Assembly: GCF_947331815.1 (NCBI RefSeq)
Contig: NZ_OX373462.1
Location: 2,369,362-2,433,361 of the forward strand
Source: Cyanobacterium sp. uoEpiScrs1
GTDB lineage: Bacteria > Cyanobacteriota > Cyanobacteriia > Cyanobacteriales > Microcystaceae
Direction: 5' to 3'
Length of the DNA stretch: 64,000 bases
Of the stretch, positions 41,540 to 52,714 are shown in pieces. Numbering within the stretch: position 1 is the stretch's first letter; the number at the start of each line of letters is the position of its first letter. The position numbers and the translations under genes were made by a program. The notes under the pieces are model-generated. The model was not told where the DNA came from, did not search any database, and saw only the letters and a list, made by a program, of their open reading frames with translations.

Positions 41540-43942
41540 CTATTTTAGATAAGCAATAGTTACTCCTGACCCTCCTTCATTTTGAGGTGCCAATTCAAAC
41601 CTGTCTACTTGAGGATGTAACCTTAAAAAATCATGAACTCCTTGACGTAGTTTCCCAGTTCCTTTGCCATGAATAACCCATAAAATTCCTGATTGAGTGG
41701 ACTTAGATATTGCATTTTCTAAATTTGGTTCCGCTTCAGCAACTCGACTTCCTCGAATATCTAAAGTATTTTGAGATGTTCTAATTACTGAAACAGATTG
41801 AGAGTTTTTTGTGTTTAATGGGGTAGAAACAGAGACTTGTTTCGTAGTAGTAACTTCAACTTTTTTTCCATCTAAAGATTCAATCTTAGTAAAAGAAACG
41901 GTCATTTTCATTAGTCCAAAACGTACTGTAACTTCTTCTTGTTCTTCATCTATTTCTAATACATCTGCCGTTTGTCCAAATTTTAGTAGCCTAATTTTTT
42001 CCCCAACTTTAGGTTTATAAATAGATTTACATCTTTCTACCTGAGATAATTGACGTTCACCAATTTCTTTTAAAGCATCTGTAGCTTTTTGTGCTTGTTG
42101 TCCCGTTTGTTTTCCCTTTTGTAATTGACGAATAACTTGAGCAATTTCTTTTTTTGCTTGGGCAATAGCTTTTTGAACTTCTTGTTCTTGGTATTGTCTC
42201 AATGAATGTTCTCGTTGTTGTAACGATGAAGCTTTTTCTGAAACTTCTGTATAAAACTTCTTAGTTTGTTGTAACAAACTACTAGCCTCTTGTGCTTTTT
42301 GTTCTTGTTCTCGTCTTTGTTTTTCTAACCCAGCAATAACTTCATTGATTTCTTGAGAAAAGTTTCCAATACGAGTTTTAGCTTCTTCAATAATTTCCGT
42401 TTGTAATCCTAGTTGACTAGCAATAGTTAAGGCGTTAGAACGTCCTGGAATCCCCCACAACAGGCGATACGTGGGAGAAAAAGTTTTAACATCAAACTCT
42501 ACAGATGCATTCTCAAAACGGTCATCTTGGTATTTTAAGGCTTTCAATTCTCCATAGTGAGTGCTGGCAATAGTCAGTGAAGCGTGATCAGCCAAATAGC
42601 GAAGAAGAGCAACAGCTAAGGCACTCCCCTCTGCGGGATCAGTTCCTGCACCCACTTCATCAAGAAGGACTAGGGTCATAGAAGAAGTGGCGGAGGACAA
42701 AGTTGTCAGAGCTTCGATAATACGGACAATGCGGTGTATATGACCTGAAAAGGTAGATAAACTTTGTTCGATTGACTGTTCATCTCCAATATCTGCTAAA
42801 ATCTGTCTAAACCAGGGAATCCTTACTGGATCTCTGGCAGGAACGAATAAACCGACTTTTGACATCAAAGCGGCTAAACCAACAGTTTTTAAAGTTACAG
42901 TTTTGCCTCCTGTATTAGGACCAGTGATAGCTACAACTCGAATTTTTGGATCAACTTGAACATTGATAGGGACAACAGAAGAACCTTGTTCTTGTTGTTG
43001 TTGCCAAATGAGCAGGGGATGACGTAATTGCCTCAGCGTGATCAGTTCTCCCTGGGTTGGCTCAATAAACTCAGGAGCATTTCCTTCTAACCATAAGCTA
43101 TAAAGGGATTTAGCCGTTGTCAAATCAAGAACAGTGGCTATTTCAAGTAAATATTCAAGTTCATCATAAACAATAGCTACTTTTTCTGTTAAATTTCGTA
43201 AAATAGCTTCTATTTCTACCTGTTCTTGACGTAAATATTGACGACGTTGGTTGCCCCATTTTACGATGGAACTTGGTTCAATATAGAGGGTTGCTCCTGT
43301 ACTCGAAGTATCATGAACAATACCCCTAATTTGGTCTTTCTTAGAGGCTTTTACTGGAATTACAAATCTATCTCCCCGTTGAGTGATAACAGCTTCCTGG
43401 ACGACTCCCCCTTGCCTATGGATAATATTTTGAAGCTTTTGATAAATGTGATCACGAACATCTTTGAGGTTTCGGCGAATTTCCCCTAATTTGACACTAG
43501 CACGATCGGCAACTTCTCCCGCTTCGTCGACACAATAGTTAATTTCCTGTTCTAATTCAGGATAGGTTCGAATATCTGCTACTAGTTCTTCTAAAACAGG
43601 ACAATCCTCTTGATTATTGATTATTCGCCGCAGTCGCCTCATCCCCGATAAGGTAGTAGCAATATTAAGTAATTCCTGTCCGGAAAGTATTCCTCTTAAT
43701 TTAGCTCGTTCTAGAAAGTCCCCAATATCAGTGATTCCATCAAAGGACCATTGAATTTCTAAATTTTGTTCTAAACGACAAATTTCCAAGGTTTGAGCTA
43801 ATAGTTGTTCACTTTCCTGACGAGTCTCAGGAATCGATAGTTTTTTAGCGGCTAATACTCCCAGTTTTGTTGCGGCAAAACTAGATAAGTGTTGACAGAG
43901 TCGAGGCCATTCGAGAAGGTTTAAAGTTTCTTGTTGAATCAA
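41540..43942 (-). CDS. mutS2: Endonuclease MutS2
   Basis: MutS-related ATPase with a C-terminal nuclease domain; in different bacteria it suppresses homologous recombination or splits collided ribosomes. The 800-residue protein lacks the mismatch-recognition domain of MutS and shows the core/lever domains, Walker A GPNTGGKT (341-348), Walker B TLVLLDEVGAGTDP, the H-motif STHYGELKALKY, a long Gln/Glu/Lys coiled coil (about 520-640) and the Smr domain with LDIRGSRVAEAEPNLENA and the VIHGKGTGKLRQGV catalytic loop. All motifs are intact. Start ATG at 43942 gives MIQQETLNLLEWPRLCQHLS, as in other members. Confidence 0.97.
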   Translation of the reverse strand: MIQQETLNLLEWPRLCQHLSSFAATKLGVLAAKKLSIPETRQESEQLLAQTLEICRLEQNLEIQWSFDGITDIGDFLERAKLRGILSGQELLNIATTLSGMRRLRRIINNQEDCPVLEELVADIRTYPELEQEINYCVDEAGEVADRASVKLGEIRRNLKDVRDHIYQKLQNIIHRQGGVVQEAVITQRGDRFVIPVKASKKDQIRGIVHDTSSTGATLYIEPSSIVKWGNQRRQYLRQEQVEIEAILRNLTEKVAIVYDELEYLLEIATVLDLTTAKSLYSLWLEGNAPEFIEPTQGELITLRQLRHPLLIWQQQQEQGSSVVPINVQVDPKIRVVAITGPNTGGKTVTLKTVGLAALMSKVGLFVPARDPVRIPWFRQILADIGDEQSIEQSLSTFSGHIHRIVRIIEALTTLSSATSSMTLVLLDEVGAGTDPAEGSALAVALLRYLADHASLTIASTHYGELKALKYQDDRFENASVEFDVKTFSPTYRLLWGIPGRSNALTIASQLGLQTEIIEEAKTRIGNFSQEINEVIAGLEKQRREQEQKAQEASSLLQQTKKFYTEVSEKASSLQQREHSLRQYQEQEVQKAIAQAKKEIAQVIRQLQKGKQTGQQAQKATDALKEIGERQLSQVERCKSIYKPKVGEKIRLLKFGQTADVLEIDEEQEEVTVRFGLMKMTVSFTKIESLDGKKVEVTTTKQVSVSTPLNTKNSQSVSVIRTSQNTLDIRGSRVAEAEPNLENAISKSTQSGILWVIHGKGTGKLRQGVHDFLRLHPQVDRFELAPQNEGGSGVTIAYLK

Positions 43943-44710
43943 AATTTAACTTAAGAATAGTAAATGAAAAGATTTCTGTACTGACGATGTAACTAGTAGA
44001 TGCAATTAATAATTGTTCAGTGTGATTACGTCCTTGCTCCTTAAGTCTATGATAATTCCCTACCTATACTTAGCGCTTGACTTCTCTGCTGATATTTACT
44101 CAAACTAGAATATATAATTGCTATTTTTAGGCTAATTGGAACACAAATTGTTCATTGTCCATACAGAATAATTACTAACTTGACTAATGATTTTGTCAGT
44201 TGTTTAGTCGGATAATGATTTCCTTGTCAAGGATAATAGATATAATTGTAAAGCTAAAAACAATCTCCATTGCACATAACTACTGAAAATAGTGAAACTT
44301 TTTTTATACTTTTATTAAGCCAAATTTATCTCAAAGTAGTTAAGATTTATAAATTATTTTGTTCTATTTTAGCTTGTAAAAAACCCTTGTTTTTATTTAT
44401 TTTTTAACAGATATTGTCAGTAGTAAACTACGTTTTTATATCTAATTATTTAACCTTTAAAACTTTATAAATATCAAAATTATATATTTCATTAAAATTA
44501 TATTGTTTAACCTGTTTTGATTAAGATATAAAACCTGCATTAGTTATTTTTTTAAATATTTTTTTATCGTCTTATTTGTCAATAGTCTGTTATATATTAG
44601 CCATTAATTGGTTAGCTTCAAAAAACATTTGAATAGTATTGCTACAAAACTAAAATTATTTGATAAGATCGAAACTACTTTAAATTAGGAATAGTTACAA
44701 TATTAGGCTC
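43943..44710. other. Divergent intergenic region between mutS2 and murD
   Basis: About 770 bases with promoters expected at both ends. The 100 bases nearest mutS2 are less AT-rich, but no frame there makes a recognisable protein. No strong hairpin. Confidence 0.5.
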
Positions 44711-46063
44711 ATGGCGATTGCTTATATCATTGGACTGGGAAGATCTGGGATTGCCGCAGCCAGAGTGCTGGAAACAGACGGATGGGAGGTGATTCTTAGC
44801 GACCGCGCTAACTCTCCATCTTTACAACAAACCCGACAAATACTTGAACAAGAAGGGATTACAGTTAAATTGGGACACCAACTAACTTTAGTTAAGACAA
44901 ATCCGCCTGACTTAATTGTAGTTAGCCCAGGGGTTCCTTGGGATATTCCTTTTTTAGTAGAAGCGCGTAATCATGGTATTGATGTCATTGGAGAATTGGA
45001 ACTAGCTTGGCGATATTTACAAAAGTCTCCCTGGGTAGGAATTACAGGAACTAATGGAAAAACTACCACTACTGCTATAATAGCGTCGATTTTTCAGGCA
45101 TCGGGGCTCAACGCTCCTTCTTGTGGTAATATTGGACAAGCGGCTTGTGAGCTTGTTTTATCTTCGGAGAAGTTTGATTGGATTGTAGCTGAAATTAGTA
45201 GTTATCAAGGAGAGTCCTTGAAAAAACTAGCTCCAAAGATTGGTATTTGGACAACTTTTACCGCTGATCATCTCAACCGTCACAAAACTCTGGACGACTA
45301 TTATGCCGTTAAAGCATCAATTTTACATCGATGCGAGTATAAAATTTTTAATGGAGATGATCCTTATCTACACCAAGTAGGATTACACCAATGGGCTGAT
45401 GCCTATTGGACGACGACAAAAGGAAAGGACCATTTACTATGTAATCCTCATAAGGGAATTTATATTCAAGATAACTGGATAGTAGCTTTTGGAGAATTGA
45501 TTGCGCCTTTGAATCTCTTTAAAATGGTGGGTTTGCACAATCGACAGAACTTATTAATGGCAGTGGGAGCAGCAAGATTAGCAGGGATCGAAAAAGAAGC
45601 AATCATTCGGGCAATTACTAAATTTAAAGGAGTTCCTCACCGCCTAGAATTAATTTGTAATGTGCGAGGAATTGATTTTATCAATGATAGCAAGGCAACG
45701 AATTACGACGCAGCAGAAGTTGGACTAGTTTCCATTAAATCTCCAGTAATTTTAATTGCAGGAGGAGAAGTAAAGGAGGGAGATGACGAACGTTGGATTA
45801 AACAAATTAAAGAAAAAGTTTCCACGGTTTTGTTAATTGGAGAAGCTGCTGAAGTATTTTCTCAAAAGTTACAAAAGTCGGGATATGAAACCTATGAAAT
45901 AGTAGAAACTTTGGAAAATGCTGTTAAACGAGGGTTAGAACTAGGACAGAGACAGGAGGTAAAAGTGGTATTATTTTCTCCTGCCTGTGCTAGTTTTGAT
46001 CAATACCAAAATTTTGAGTATCGTGGTGATCATTTTCGACAACTTTGTCAAGAATTGCGTTAA
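44711..46063 (+). CDS. murD: UDP-N-acetylmuramoylalanine--D-glutamate ligase
   Basis: Adds D-glutamate to UDP-MurNAc-L-Ala in peptidoglycan precursor synthesis. The 450 residues show the N-terminal Rossmann-like UDP-binding domain (IIGLGRSGIAAARVL), the Mur-ligase P-loop TGTNGKTTTT at about 111-120, EISSYQGES with the conserved Glu, the DHLNRHKTLDDYYAVKASIL motif containing the position of the carbamylated Lys, and the C-terminal domain with NDSKATNYDAAEVGL. Intact. With ddl in the same region, it shows that cell-wall precursor synthesis is retained. It is convergent to the secF end, 9 nt apart. Confidence 0.97.
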   Translation: MAIAYIIGLGRSGIAAARVLETDGWEVILSDRANSPSLQQTRQILEQEGITVKLGHQLTLVKTNPPDLIVVSPGVPWDIPFLVEARNHGIDVIGELELAWRYLQKSPWVGITGTNGKTTTTAIIASIFQASGLNAPSCGNIGQAACELVLSSEKFDWIVAEISSYQGESLKKLAPKIGIWTTFTADHLNRHKTLDDYYAVKASILHRCEYKIFNGDDPYLHQVGLHQWADAYWTTTKGKDHLLCNPHKGIYIQDNWIVAFGELIAPLNLFKMVGLHNRQNLLMAVGAARLAGIEKEAIIRAITKFKGVPHRLELICNVRGIDFINDSKATNYDAAEVGLVSIKSPVILIAGGEVKEGDDERWIKQIKEKVSTVLLIGEAAEVFSQKLQKSGYETYEIVETLENAVKRGLELGQRQEVKVVLFSPACASFDQYQNFEYRGDHFRQLCQELR

Positions 46064-46072
46064 TGATTTATC

Positions 46073-46996
46073 TTAAGATTCTGCAGAATGAAACATACGG
46101 TTGCGCCACCAAGCTAACAGAGTACTAGCAATAAAAATACTCGAATAAGCCCCAGCAAGAAACCCAATGATCAAGGCAAGGGAAAAATACTTTAAGGTTT
46201 CTCCTCCAAAGAGAAAAATAGCTAACAATGGCAATATAGTGGTAATACTAGTATTGATAGAACGGGCAAGACTTTGGTTAACGGAAGTTTCTATTGCTTC
46301 ACTGATGGATACTTCAGGGTTTCTTTGTATGTTATCGCGAATACGATCATAAATGACCACGGTGTCATTAACTGAAAATCCAATTATCGTTAATAAAGCA
46401 ACCAAAAATAAACTATTAGCCTCAATTTTTATGATCAATCCTAATAGAGCAAAGATTCCTGTCGTGATTAAAATATCATGAAAAAGGGCAATAATTGCAA
46501 AGAAAGCATAATCGAATTGAAAGCGAACAGTAAGGTAAACGATAATGCCACAGAAAGCTGCTAACAGGGCTAAAATTCCTGACTTGAATAATTCTTGTCC
46601 TACTGTTGGACCTACTGTATCAATTTGAATAGTTTTGGGGTTAAATTGCCCAATTTTTTCGTTTAAATTTTGTTGTAACTGAGTGCGTTGATCAACATTA
46701 AGATTTTTACTTCTAATTGATAGGATATTGTCTTCTAAGACCTGAACACTGCCACTTAATCCTTGTCGGACAAGAATTTCTCGAACTTTACTTGTATCAA
46801 TCGACTGATCGCAGTTTCCTTCTGCTACGCAGACTAATTGTAATTGTAGTCTAGTTCCTCCGACAAAGTCTAATCCTGGACGTATAGGCGAGTTAAACGT
46901 GAAAAAGGAAGTCACCATAGCAATGATTCCACCAAAAATAAGAATTGCTGAAATAGACCACCATAAACGTTCCCATTTAAGAATATGTAATTTCAT
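46073..46996 (-). CDS. secF: Protein translocase subunit SecF
   Basis: Membrane partner of SecD that uses the proton-motive force to help pull secreted proteins out of SecYEG. The 307 residues have six likely transmembrane helices, a first periplasmic domain of about 110 residues after helix 1, the N-terminal RPGLDFVGGTRLQL motif and the conserved TIIGFSVNDTVVIYDRIRDN and SINTSITTILPLLAIFLFGG segments. It lies 96 nt downstream of secD in the same transcript direction, the normal gene order. No lesion. The gene ends 9 nt from the convergent murD. Confidence 0.97.
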   Translation of the reverse strand: MKLHILKWERLWWSISAILIFGGIIAMVTSFFTFNSPIRPGLDFVGGTRLQLQLVCVAEGNCDQSIDTSKVREILVRQGLSGSVQVLEDNILSIRSKNLNVDQRTQLQQNLNEKIGQFNPKTIQIDTVGPTVGQELFKSGILALLAAFCGIIVYLTVRFQFDYAFFAIIALFHDILITTGIFALLGLIIKIEANSLFLVALLTIIGFSVNDTVVIYDRIRDNIQRNPEVSISEAIETSVNQSLARSINTSITTILPLLAIFLFGGETLKYFSLALIIGFLAGAYSSIFIASTLLAWWRNRMFHSAES

Positions 46997-47092
46997 TGTT
47001 CGGTCATTAATGAATTAGTAAAACACAATGGTTAGAAAATTTATGAATAAAATTTTTCCTTTTATATCTTTATCAGTAAGTTTAAGACAAAA

Positions 47093-48505
47093 TTAATTAA
47101 TAGTTTTGGGTAGATTAGGACAAAACAGTTCAGGTTTTTTGCGGACTGAGGGCAATCCTAATACTATTAGTAATGAGAGGGTACGGCTACAAGTAACTGC
47201 CGTAAACATACTTACTAATACACCAATAGCAAGGGTAAGAGCAAATCCTTTAACTAATCCTGATCCCAACCCAAACAGAGCACTACAAGCAATTAAAGTA
47301 GTGATGTTGCTGTCCAAAATACTCGAAAAAGCGCGATTAAATCCAGATTCTACAGAACGATATAAACTATTTCCAGATCGTAATTCTTCACGAGTTCGCT
47401 CAAAAATTAGGACATTTGCATCAACAGCCATACCAATACTCAAGATAAATCCGGCAATTCCAGGTAACGTTAAAGTAACGCCAATTAAAGCGTAAAATGC
47501 TAAAGTATATAGGGTATAAATCCCTAAGGACAAATTGGCAATTATTCCAGGAAGACGATAATGAATTGCCATAAAGATTAACACTAGGACTAACCCAGCC
47601 ACTCCAGCATAAATACTGCTTCGGATACTTTCTTGTCCCAGAGTTGCCCCGACAGTACGATTTTCCACCACTTCTACTGGGAATGGCAAAGATCCCCCAC
47701 GAATTTGAACAGCGAGATCATTTGCACTATCAATACTAAAATTGCCTGTAATAACAGCATTACCTCCCGTAATCCCAGTGTTAGCAAATTCCACACCTAC
47801 AATTGGTGCACTAATAAGGGTATCATCTAGAAAAATCCCAATACTACGACCAGTTCCTGCTAGATTTTTCGTGAGTTCGGCGAATTTCTTGCCTCCGTCA
47901 TTATCAAATTCAATAGCTACCTCCCAACTAGTTCCTGTTTGGGTGGGACTTGGACGGGCATTATTGAGGTTTTTTCCAGTTAAATCGACTGATTTAAACA
48001 AATCTAAGATAGCCAGGTCAGATTGTTCAATAGATTTAGTTAGTTCGATAATACGTTCGGCATTTTCTTCAAATGTGTTATTTCGCCTTAAGATCGCTAA
48101 TTCTGCTTCTAATTGTCGTTTAATTGTGAATTCTGCCTGAAATTGACCTTCAGTTTCTGATTTTTGTTCTCTGAATTCCAATTGGGCAGTTCCCCCTAAT
48201 ACCCGCTCGGCTTGTTCAGAATTAGTAACCCCTGGTAACTGGACAACAATTTTGTCTTGTCCCAAAGTTTGCACAATAGGTTCAGCTATCCCTAAAGCAT
48301 TAACTCTATTTCCTAACACAATTTTCTGTGCTTCTAAGTCCTCTGAACTGATGTTTTGGATCTTTTCAGTAGGTTTGATTTGAATAGTTAACTGCGCCCC
48401 TCCTTTAAGGTCTAACCCTAATTGTAGGGGAATAGCTACTAAAATGGCGATCGCCCCAATAGCCAGGACGGTTATTAAACCAAGGACTAAACGCTGTTGT
48501 TGCAT
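47093..48505 (-). CDS. secD: Protein translocase subunit SecD
   Basis: Six-helix RND-superfamily membrane protein acting with SecF in late protein export. The 470 residues start with a membrane anchor and the diagnostic GLDLKGGAQLTIQIKP, followed by a periplasmic domain of about 250 residues with NALGIAEPIVQTLG and IVVQLPGV, then five C-terminal helices with the GMAVDANVLIFERTREELRSG motif containing the functionally important Asp. Length is normal for cyanobacteria. It lies 71 nt after pdhB and 96 nt before secF, so a pdhB-secD-secF operon is likely. Confidence 0.97.
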   Translation of the reverse strand: MQQQRLVLGLITVLAIGAIAILVAIPLQLGLDLKGGAQLTIQIKPTEKIQNISSEDLEAQKIVLGNRVNALGIAEPIVQTLGQDKIVVQLPGVTNSEQAERVLGGTAQLEFREQKSETEGQFQAEFTIKRQLEAELAILRRNNTFEENAERIIELTKSIEQSDLAILDLFKSVDLTGKNLNNARPSPTQTGTSWEVAIEFDNDGGKKFAELTKNLAGTGRSIGIFLDDTLISAPIVGVEFANTGITGGNAVITGNFSIDSANDLAVQIRGGSLPFPVEVVENRTVGATLGQESIRSSIYAGVAGLVLVLIFMAIHYRLPGIIANLSLGIYTLYTLAFYALIGVTLTLPGIAGFILSIGMAVDANVLIFERTREELRSGNSLYRSVESGFNRAFSSILDSNITTLIACSALFGLGSGLVKGFALTLAIGVLVSMFTAVTCSRTLSLLIVLGLPSVRKKPELFCPNLPKTIN

Positions 48506-48576
48506 AATGATTCCTTTATAAACTTAGGGACGAGGGGCAGACAGCAAAAGATAGATTTCTAATCTTTCTTTTGTAT

Positions 48577-49560
48577 TTAAACCTGCAATGTGATTATTTT
48601 TTGCACCGCTTCAACAATTTTAGAAGGTTGAACAATAGTTAGATTCTCTAGATTGCCGTTATATGGAGTAGGGATATCTTGAGATGATAAGCGAATGACA
48701 GGAGCATCTAACTCATCAAAGAAATTATCATTAATTAAAGCAATTAATTCGGCAGCAATGCCCCCTGTTTTCATACATTCTTCTACGATAATTACCCGAT
48801 GAGTCTTACTAATAGAATTACCAATAGTTTCTAAATCAAAGGGTTTAAGAGAAATTAAGTCGATAATTTCAGGATCGTATCCTTTTGGTTCTAATTGTTT
48901 CAATGCTTGAAGACAATGATGGCGCATTCTAGAATAAGTCAATATAGTAACGTCTTTTCCTGGTCTGACAATTTCAGCTTTATCTAAAGGCAGCAGATAT
49001 TCTGTCTCGGGAAGTGTATCTTTGAGATTGTAGAGAAGAACATGTTCGAAAAACAGAACAGGGTTCTCATCTCGAATAGCTGCTTTAAGAAGTCCCTTGG
49101 CATTATAAGGAGTAGAGCAGGCAACAATTTTCAGTCCGGGAACCGCATGAAAATAAGCTTCAAGACGTTGAGAATGTTCAGCTCCTAACTGTCGTCCTAC
49201 ACCTCCTGGACCACGGATGACCATTGGAATTTTGAAGTTTCCTCCGGAAGTGTATCTTAACATCCCTGCATTATTAGCAATTTGATTAAAAGCTAGAAGT
49301 AAAAATCCCATATTCATACCCTCAATAATAGGGCGTAAACCAGTCATAGCAGCACCAACCGCCATTCCCGTAAAGCTATTTTCAGCGATTGGAGTATCAA
49401 GGAGTCTGAGTTCTCCATACTTTTTGTAAAGGTCTTTCGTTACTTTGTAAGAGCCGCCATAGTGACCGACGTCTTCTCCTAAAACAAAGACTGTATCGTC
49501 ATGTGCCATTTCTTCATCAATAGCCTGACGGAGTGCGTTAAATAATAAAGTTTCTGCCAT
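48577..49560 (-). CDS. pdhB: Pyruvate dehydrogenase E1 component beta subunit
   Basis: With the alpha subunit it decarboxylates pyruvate using thiamine diphosphate and passes the acetyl group to E2, linking pyruvate kinase to acetyl-CoA. I choose the ATG at 49560 ([20 protein letters not shown], 327 residues), the usual cyanobacterial start; an open frame extends 47 codons upstream but that sequence is not conserved and would collide with the divergent gene. Motifs: [18 protein letters not shown], the ThDP-contacting [18 protein letters not shown], and [20 protein letters not shown]. The C-terminal transketolase domain is complete. It heads the pdhB-secD-secF run. Confidence 0.96.
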   Translation of the reverse strand: MAETLLFNALRQAIDEEMAHDDTVFVLGEDVGHYGGSYKVTKDLYKKYGELRLLDTPIAENSFTGMAVGAAMTGLRPIIEGMNMGFLLLAFNQIANNAGMLRYTSGGNFKIPMVIRGPGGVGRQLGAEHSQRLEAYFHAVPGLKIVACSTPYNAKGLLKAAIRDENPVLFFEHVLLYNLKDTLPETEYLLPLDKAEIVRPGKDVTILTYSRMRHHCLQALKQLEPKGYDPEIIDLISLKPFDLETIGNSISKTHRVIIVEECMKTGGIAAELIALINDNFFDELDAPVIRLSSQDIPTPYNGNLENLTIVQPSKIVEAVQKIITLQV

Positions 49561-49686
49561 AAATTCACCAGCGATCGCATCTGTTATCCTATCATTGGAA
49601 CTCCACATTTTTATCTTTTGAGGATATATCATAAGCAGGAAGCATTTTTTTGGATTATTCTTTAGGTGTTCCTTACTCACTCTAAA

Positions 49687-50439
49687 ATGACTAACCCTCA
49701 AGAAATTTACGATTTACTTCTAGATTATGGTAACAACACTACATCTATTCAAGAGGTTATCATAGGTTTGACCTGGACTATCTGTCATGGCAAAGAAATT
49801 GGACTATGCATGAGTCCTGCCCTTCCGACACGCACCCTTTCTTGGCCAGGAACTCTAGTCAATAGATCCGTAGCAGATATAGCTCCCTGGTTGCAGTCAT
49901 GGGATAGTTATCAAGCAACGATTGGAATGGCTGCCATTAATGCTGTGATTAATTCTCAGTCTAATCTCCAGGAAATGAGTCAGCCTATTATTTCATCTGG
50001 ATCTGCTAATTTAGCTGTTTTCGAACATTTTCTACCAAAATTACGAGGTAAGCGAGTTTCCATTATTGGACGCTACCCAGGATTAGACCGTTATGAAAAT
50101 GAGATGGAGATCAATGTAATTGAACTTAAACCAGGTCCTGGCGATTTCCCTGCACCTGCGTCAGAATACTTATTGCCAAAGTCTGATTGGGTATTTTTAA
50201 CTGGAACTTCTATCCCTAACAAAACCTTTCCTCGCTTAGTAGAACTTTCTAGGAATGCAAAATTGGTGTTAATGGGTCCAACAGTCCCTTGGTTAGCAGA
50301 ATTGGCTGAATTTGGGATAGATTACCTTGCTGGGGTAACTGTTGTTGATCCCCAAGCATTACGACAGACAGTTGCTGAAGGGGGCGGGGTTCGGATTTTT
50401 GAGACAGGTGTTCAGTACCGATTATATGATTTTTCTTAA
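49687..50439 (+). CDS. DUF364/DUF4213 domain protein (putative heavy-metal chelatase family)
   Basis: A soluble protein of the DUF4213/DUF364 family, often annotated as putative heavy-metal chelation proteins from a structure; no reaction is established. From the ATG at 49687 ([15 protein letters not shown]) it is 250 residues; the in-frame ATG seven codons earlier is less likely. The first 90 residues form the DUF4213 domain ([36 protein letters not shown]), and the rest DUF364 with a Rossmann-like strand [33 protein letters not shown] and [20 protein letters not shown]. It is divergent from pdhB and upstream of hisG. Confidence 0.85.
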   Translation: MTNPQEIYDLLLDYGNNTTSIQEVIIGLTWTICHGKEIGLCMSPALPTRTLSWPGTLVNRSVADIAPWLQSWDSYQATIGMAAINAVINSQSNLQEMSQPIISSGSANLAVFEHFLPKLRGKRVSIIGRYPGLDRYENEMEINVIELKPGPGDFPAPASEYLLPKSDWVFLTGTSIPNKTFPRLVELSRNAKLVLMGPTVPWLAELAEFGIDYLAGVTVVDPQALRQTVAEGGGVRIFETGVQYRLYDFS

Positions 50440-50602
50440 CTATTTTGTTTTTAACAGAATGTGTTAACTATCTTTGCTCCTACATTGTTTAATACAATTT
50501 TTCCTTTAATCAACCATAGATCATTAAACATTCTGTAAAAAAATACCCTAAACTTAAAAGATATGTGAGACAATACTGTCCACTAATCATAATTAATAGT
50601 CT

Positions 50603-51241
50603 ATGTTAACTGTTGCTATCCCCAAAGGCGCACTCTTATCCGATAGTATTAAACTCTTCCAAAAGATTGGTTTGGACTTTGGGGATTTTTTGGAGCCCGA
50701 AAATCGTCAATTGCAAATTACAGACTCTACTAACAACGCTAAAGCATTATTAGTTCGGGCAACTGATGTGCCTGCTTATGTCGAATATGGACAGGCACAA
50801 TTGGGTATTGTTGGTTACGATTTGTTGCTAGAAAAAGCTCCAGTAGTGGCAGATTTAGCAGATCTAACCTTTGGTTATTGTCGAATGTCCGTTGCAGTCT
50901 CTAAAACTAGTCCCTATAAACGCACTGTAGATATTCCCCCCCACGGAAAGGTGGCTTCTAAATTCGTCAATTGCGCTAAGGACTACTTCCATAATTTAAA
51001 TCTACCTGTAGAAATCATCACCCTCTATGGATCAGTTGAATTAGGACCTATAACTGGAATGTCAGAAGCAATTGTGGATTTAGTCTCTACTGGAAAAACT
51101 TTAAAACAAAATGGTTTAATTGAAATTGATACTTTATTTGAAAGTACTGCCCATTTAATTGCTCATCCTCTAAGTTATCGCCTGAATTATTGTCAGATCA
51201 ATTCTTGGGTTAAAAAGATTAGAAATGTCAGAACATCTTAA
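50603..51241 (+). CDS. hisG: ATP phosphoribosyltransferase, short form
   Basis: First committed step of histidine synthesis: joins PRPP (made by prs in this window) to ATP. The 212-residue length marks the short form that lacks the C-terminal regulatory ACT-like domain and needs HisZ for activity and histidine feedback. Motifs: [20 protein letters not shown] at the start, [13 protein letters not shown], and the PRPP-binding [21 protein letters not shown] at 50603 is clear. HisZ is not in the window. The gene ends 418 bases from the convergent ddl. Confidence 0.95.
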   Translation: MLTVAIPKGALLSDSIKLFQKIGLDFGDFLEPENRQLQITDSTNNAKALLVRATDVPAYVEYGQAQLGIVGYDLLLEKAPVVADLADLTFGYCRMSVAVSKTSPYKRTVDIPPHGKVASKFVNCAKDYFHNLNLPVEIITLYGSVELGPITGMSEAIVDLVSTGKTLKQNGLIEIDTLFESTAHLIAHPLSYRLNYCQINSWVKKIRNVRTS

Positions 51242-51658
51242 TTATAGCTGTTAATTAATAAGTAATAGAGCATAATAGTACGATATCCGGTAACTGAGTT
51301 TTTGTTTAATTTAGTAAAGTATTAAATTGAATAGATACTGAGATAATTACCATTAATGTCTATTCTAAATGTAGAAAATATCAATATTTTTTATTATAGT
51401 TAACTTTAATATTGAGTTACTCTTCTAACACCATTGAAAATATAAAAACGTTTTTATGCTTTCTTATTACATAAGCTTCAAAGATATTCAATTAATTAAG
51501 TATAGTCGATGTTGCTAATCCTTTTACAATTGCTTCTTGATCAAAAGTAAAAAATAAGAGATTTTTTATCAAGAAAATTTTAGCATCATTGTTGATCGTA
51601 TTGGACTAGTATACTTAACGTGCCGAAATTGTGCACATACTTTTTAATAAATAGTCTT
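51242..51658. other. Convergent intergenic region hisG/ddl
   Basis: AT-rich and without a gene. I see no strong hairpin, so how the two convergent transcripts end is not evident. Confidence 0.5.
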
Positions 51659-52714
51659 TTAACTATTTTTTTCTAATGCTAATTGAATTAATCTATCAAC
51701 CAACTCAGAGAAGGGAACTCCTGTTGCTTCCCATAGTTGGGGATACATACTAAAGGCAGTGAACCCTGGGAGGGTATTAATTTCATTTATGAAGACTTCT
51801 CCGCTATCTTCTACATATAAAAAGTCTACTCTAGCTAGTCCCGCCCCATCTACTGCAGCAAATGCGAGAATGGACATTTCTTGAATTTGAGTGATGATAG
51901 AATCAGGAAGTTGAGCAGGAATGTGTAATTGTGCCTTACCGTCCGTATATTTTGCTTCATAATCGTAAAAATCACCATCATAAGTGATTTCCCCAATCAC
52001 TGATGTCTTTGGGTTTTTATTACCAAAAACTGCACATTCAACTTCTCTGGCGGTTACCCCTGTTTCAATAACAATACGTTTGTCATAACTTGCTACATCG
52101 TTGAGGGCTACTTTTAATTCAGAACGAGATCTTACCTTAGCAATTCCTACCGATGACCCTAAATTAGCAGGCTTCACAAAACAAGGATATGTTATAGTAT
52201 CTTCAATTTCATCACAAAAATTTGAAAAAATACAGGGATTAGACCATATATCAGTTCTGTCTACTGAGATATACTTAACTTGGGGTAATCCTGCCTGAGC
52301 AAAGACCATTTTCATGACAATCTTATCCATACCAACGGATGAGCCTAAAACTCCACTTCCTACAAAAGGAGTTTGCATTAAGGTTAATAGGCCTTGGATT
52401 GTTCCATCTTCTCCATTAGGTCCGTGGAGTATGGGAAACCAAACATCCACCACACTCACTTCGAGGGGAAATTGCCATAGTTGTTGTGTAGCTACATTCT
52501 TATATGGTGAAGGAATTTCTTGCTCAAGTATCTGTTGTGCTGTATCTCCTGCCTGCCAAACTCCATTTTTTTGAATGTATACTGGCAATACCTCATATTT
52601 TCGGTAGTTATCTGGAGTGCTTAAAGCTTTCATGATTGTCTTTGCAGACTTGATAGAAATTTCATGTTCTCTTGATCGTCCCCCAAACAATAACCCTACA
52701 CGTAATTTTGTCAT
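51659..52714 (-). CDS. ddl: D-alanine--D-alanine ligase
   Basis: ATP-dependent ligase that makes the D-Ala-D-Ala end of the murein pentapeptide. The 351-residue protein begins [21 protein letters not shown], contains [18 protein letters not shown], the ATP-grasp region [20 protein letters not shown], and the C-terminal [20 protein letters not shown] with the metal-binding Glu/Asn of the active site. The length is normal. Together with murD it argues for a retained peptidoglycan wall. ATG at 52714. It is divergent from the dead glgX. Confidence 0.97.
   Translation of the reverse strand: MTKLRVGLLFGGRSREHEISIKSAKTIMKALSTPDNYRKYEVLPVYIQKNGVWQAGDTAQQILEQEIPSPYKNVATQQLWQFPLEVSVVDVWFPILHGPNGEDGTIQGLLTLMQTPFVGSGVLGSSVGMDKIVMKMVFAQAGLPQVKYISVDRTDIWSNPCIFSNFCDEIEDTITYPCFVKPANLGSSVGIAKVRSRSELKVALNDVASYDKRIVIETGVTAREVECAVFGNKNPKTSVIGEITYDGDFYDYEAKYTDGKAQLHIPAQLPDSIITQIQEMSILAFAAVDGAGLARVDFLYVEDSGEVFINEINTLPGFTAFSMYPQLWEATGVPFSELVDRLIQLALEKNS

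Noticed and set aside
47106..47495. 129-codon plus-strand frame opposite secD
   Set aside because: Antisense shadow of secD; the minus-strand frame carries all conserved motifs.
48577..49701. 374-codon version of pdhB starting at 49701
   Set aside because: The first 47 codons are not conserved and overlap the start of the divergent gene; the family start is at 49560.
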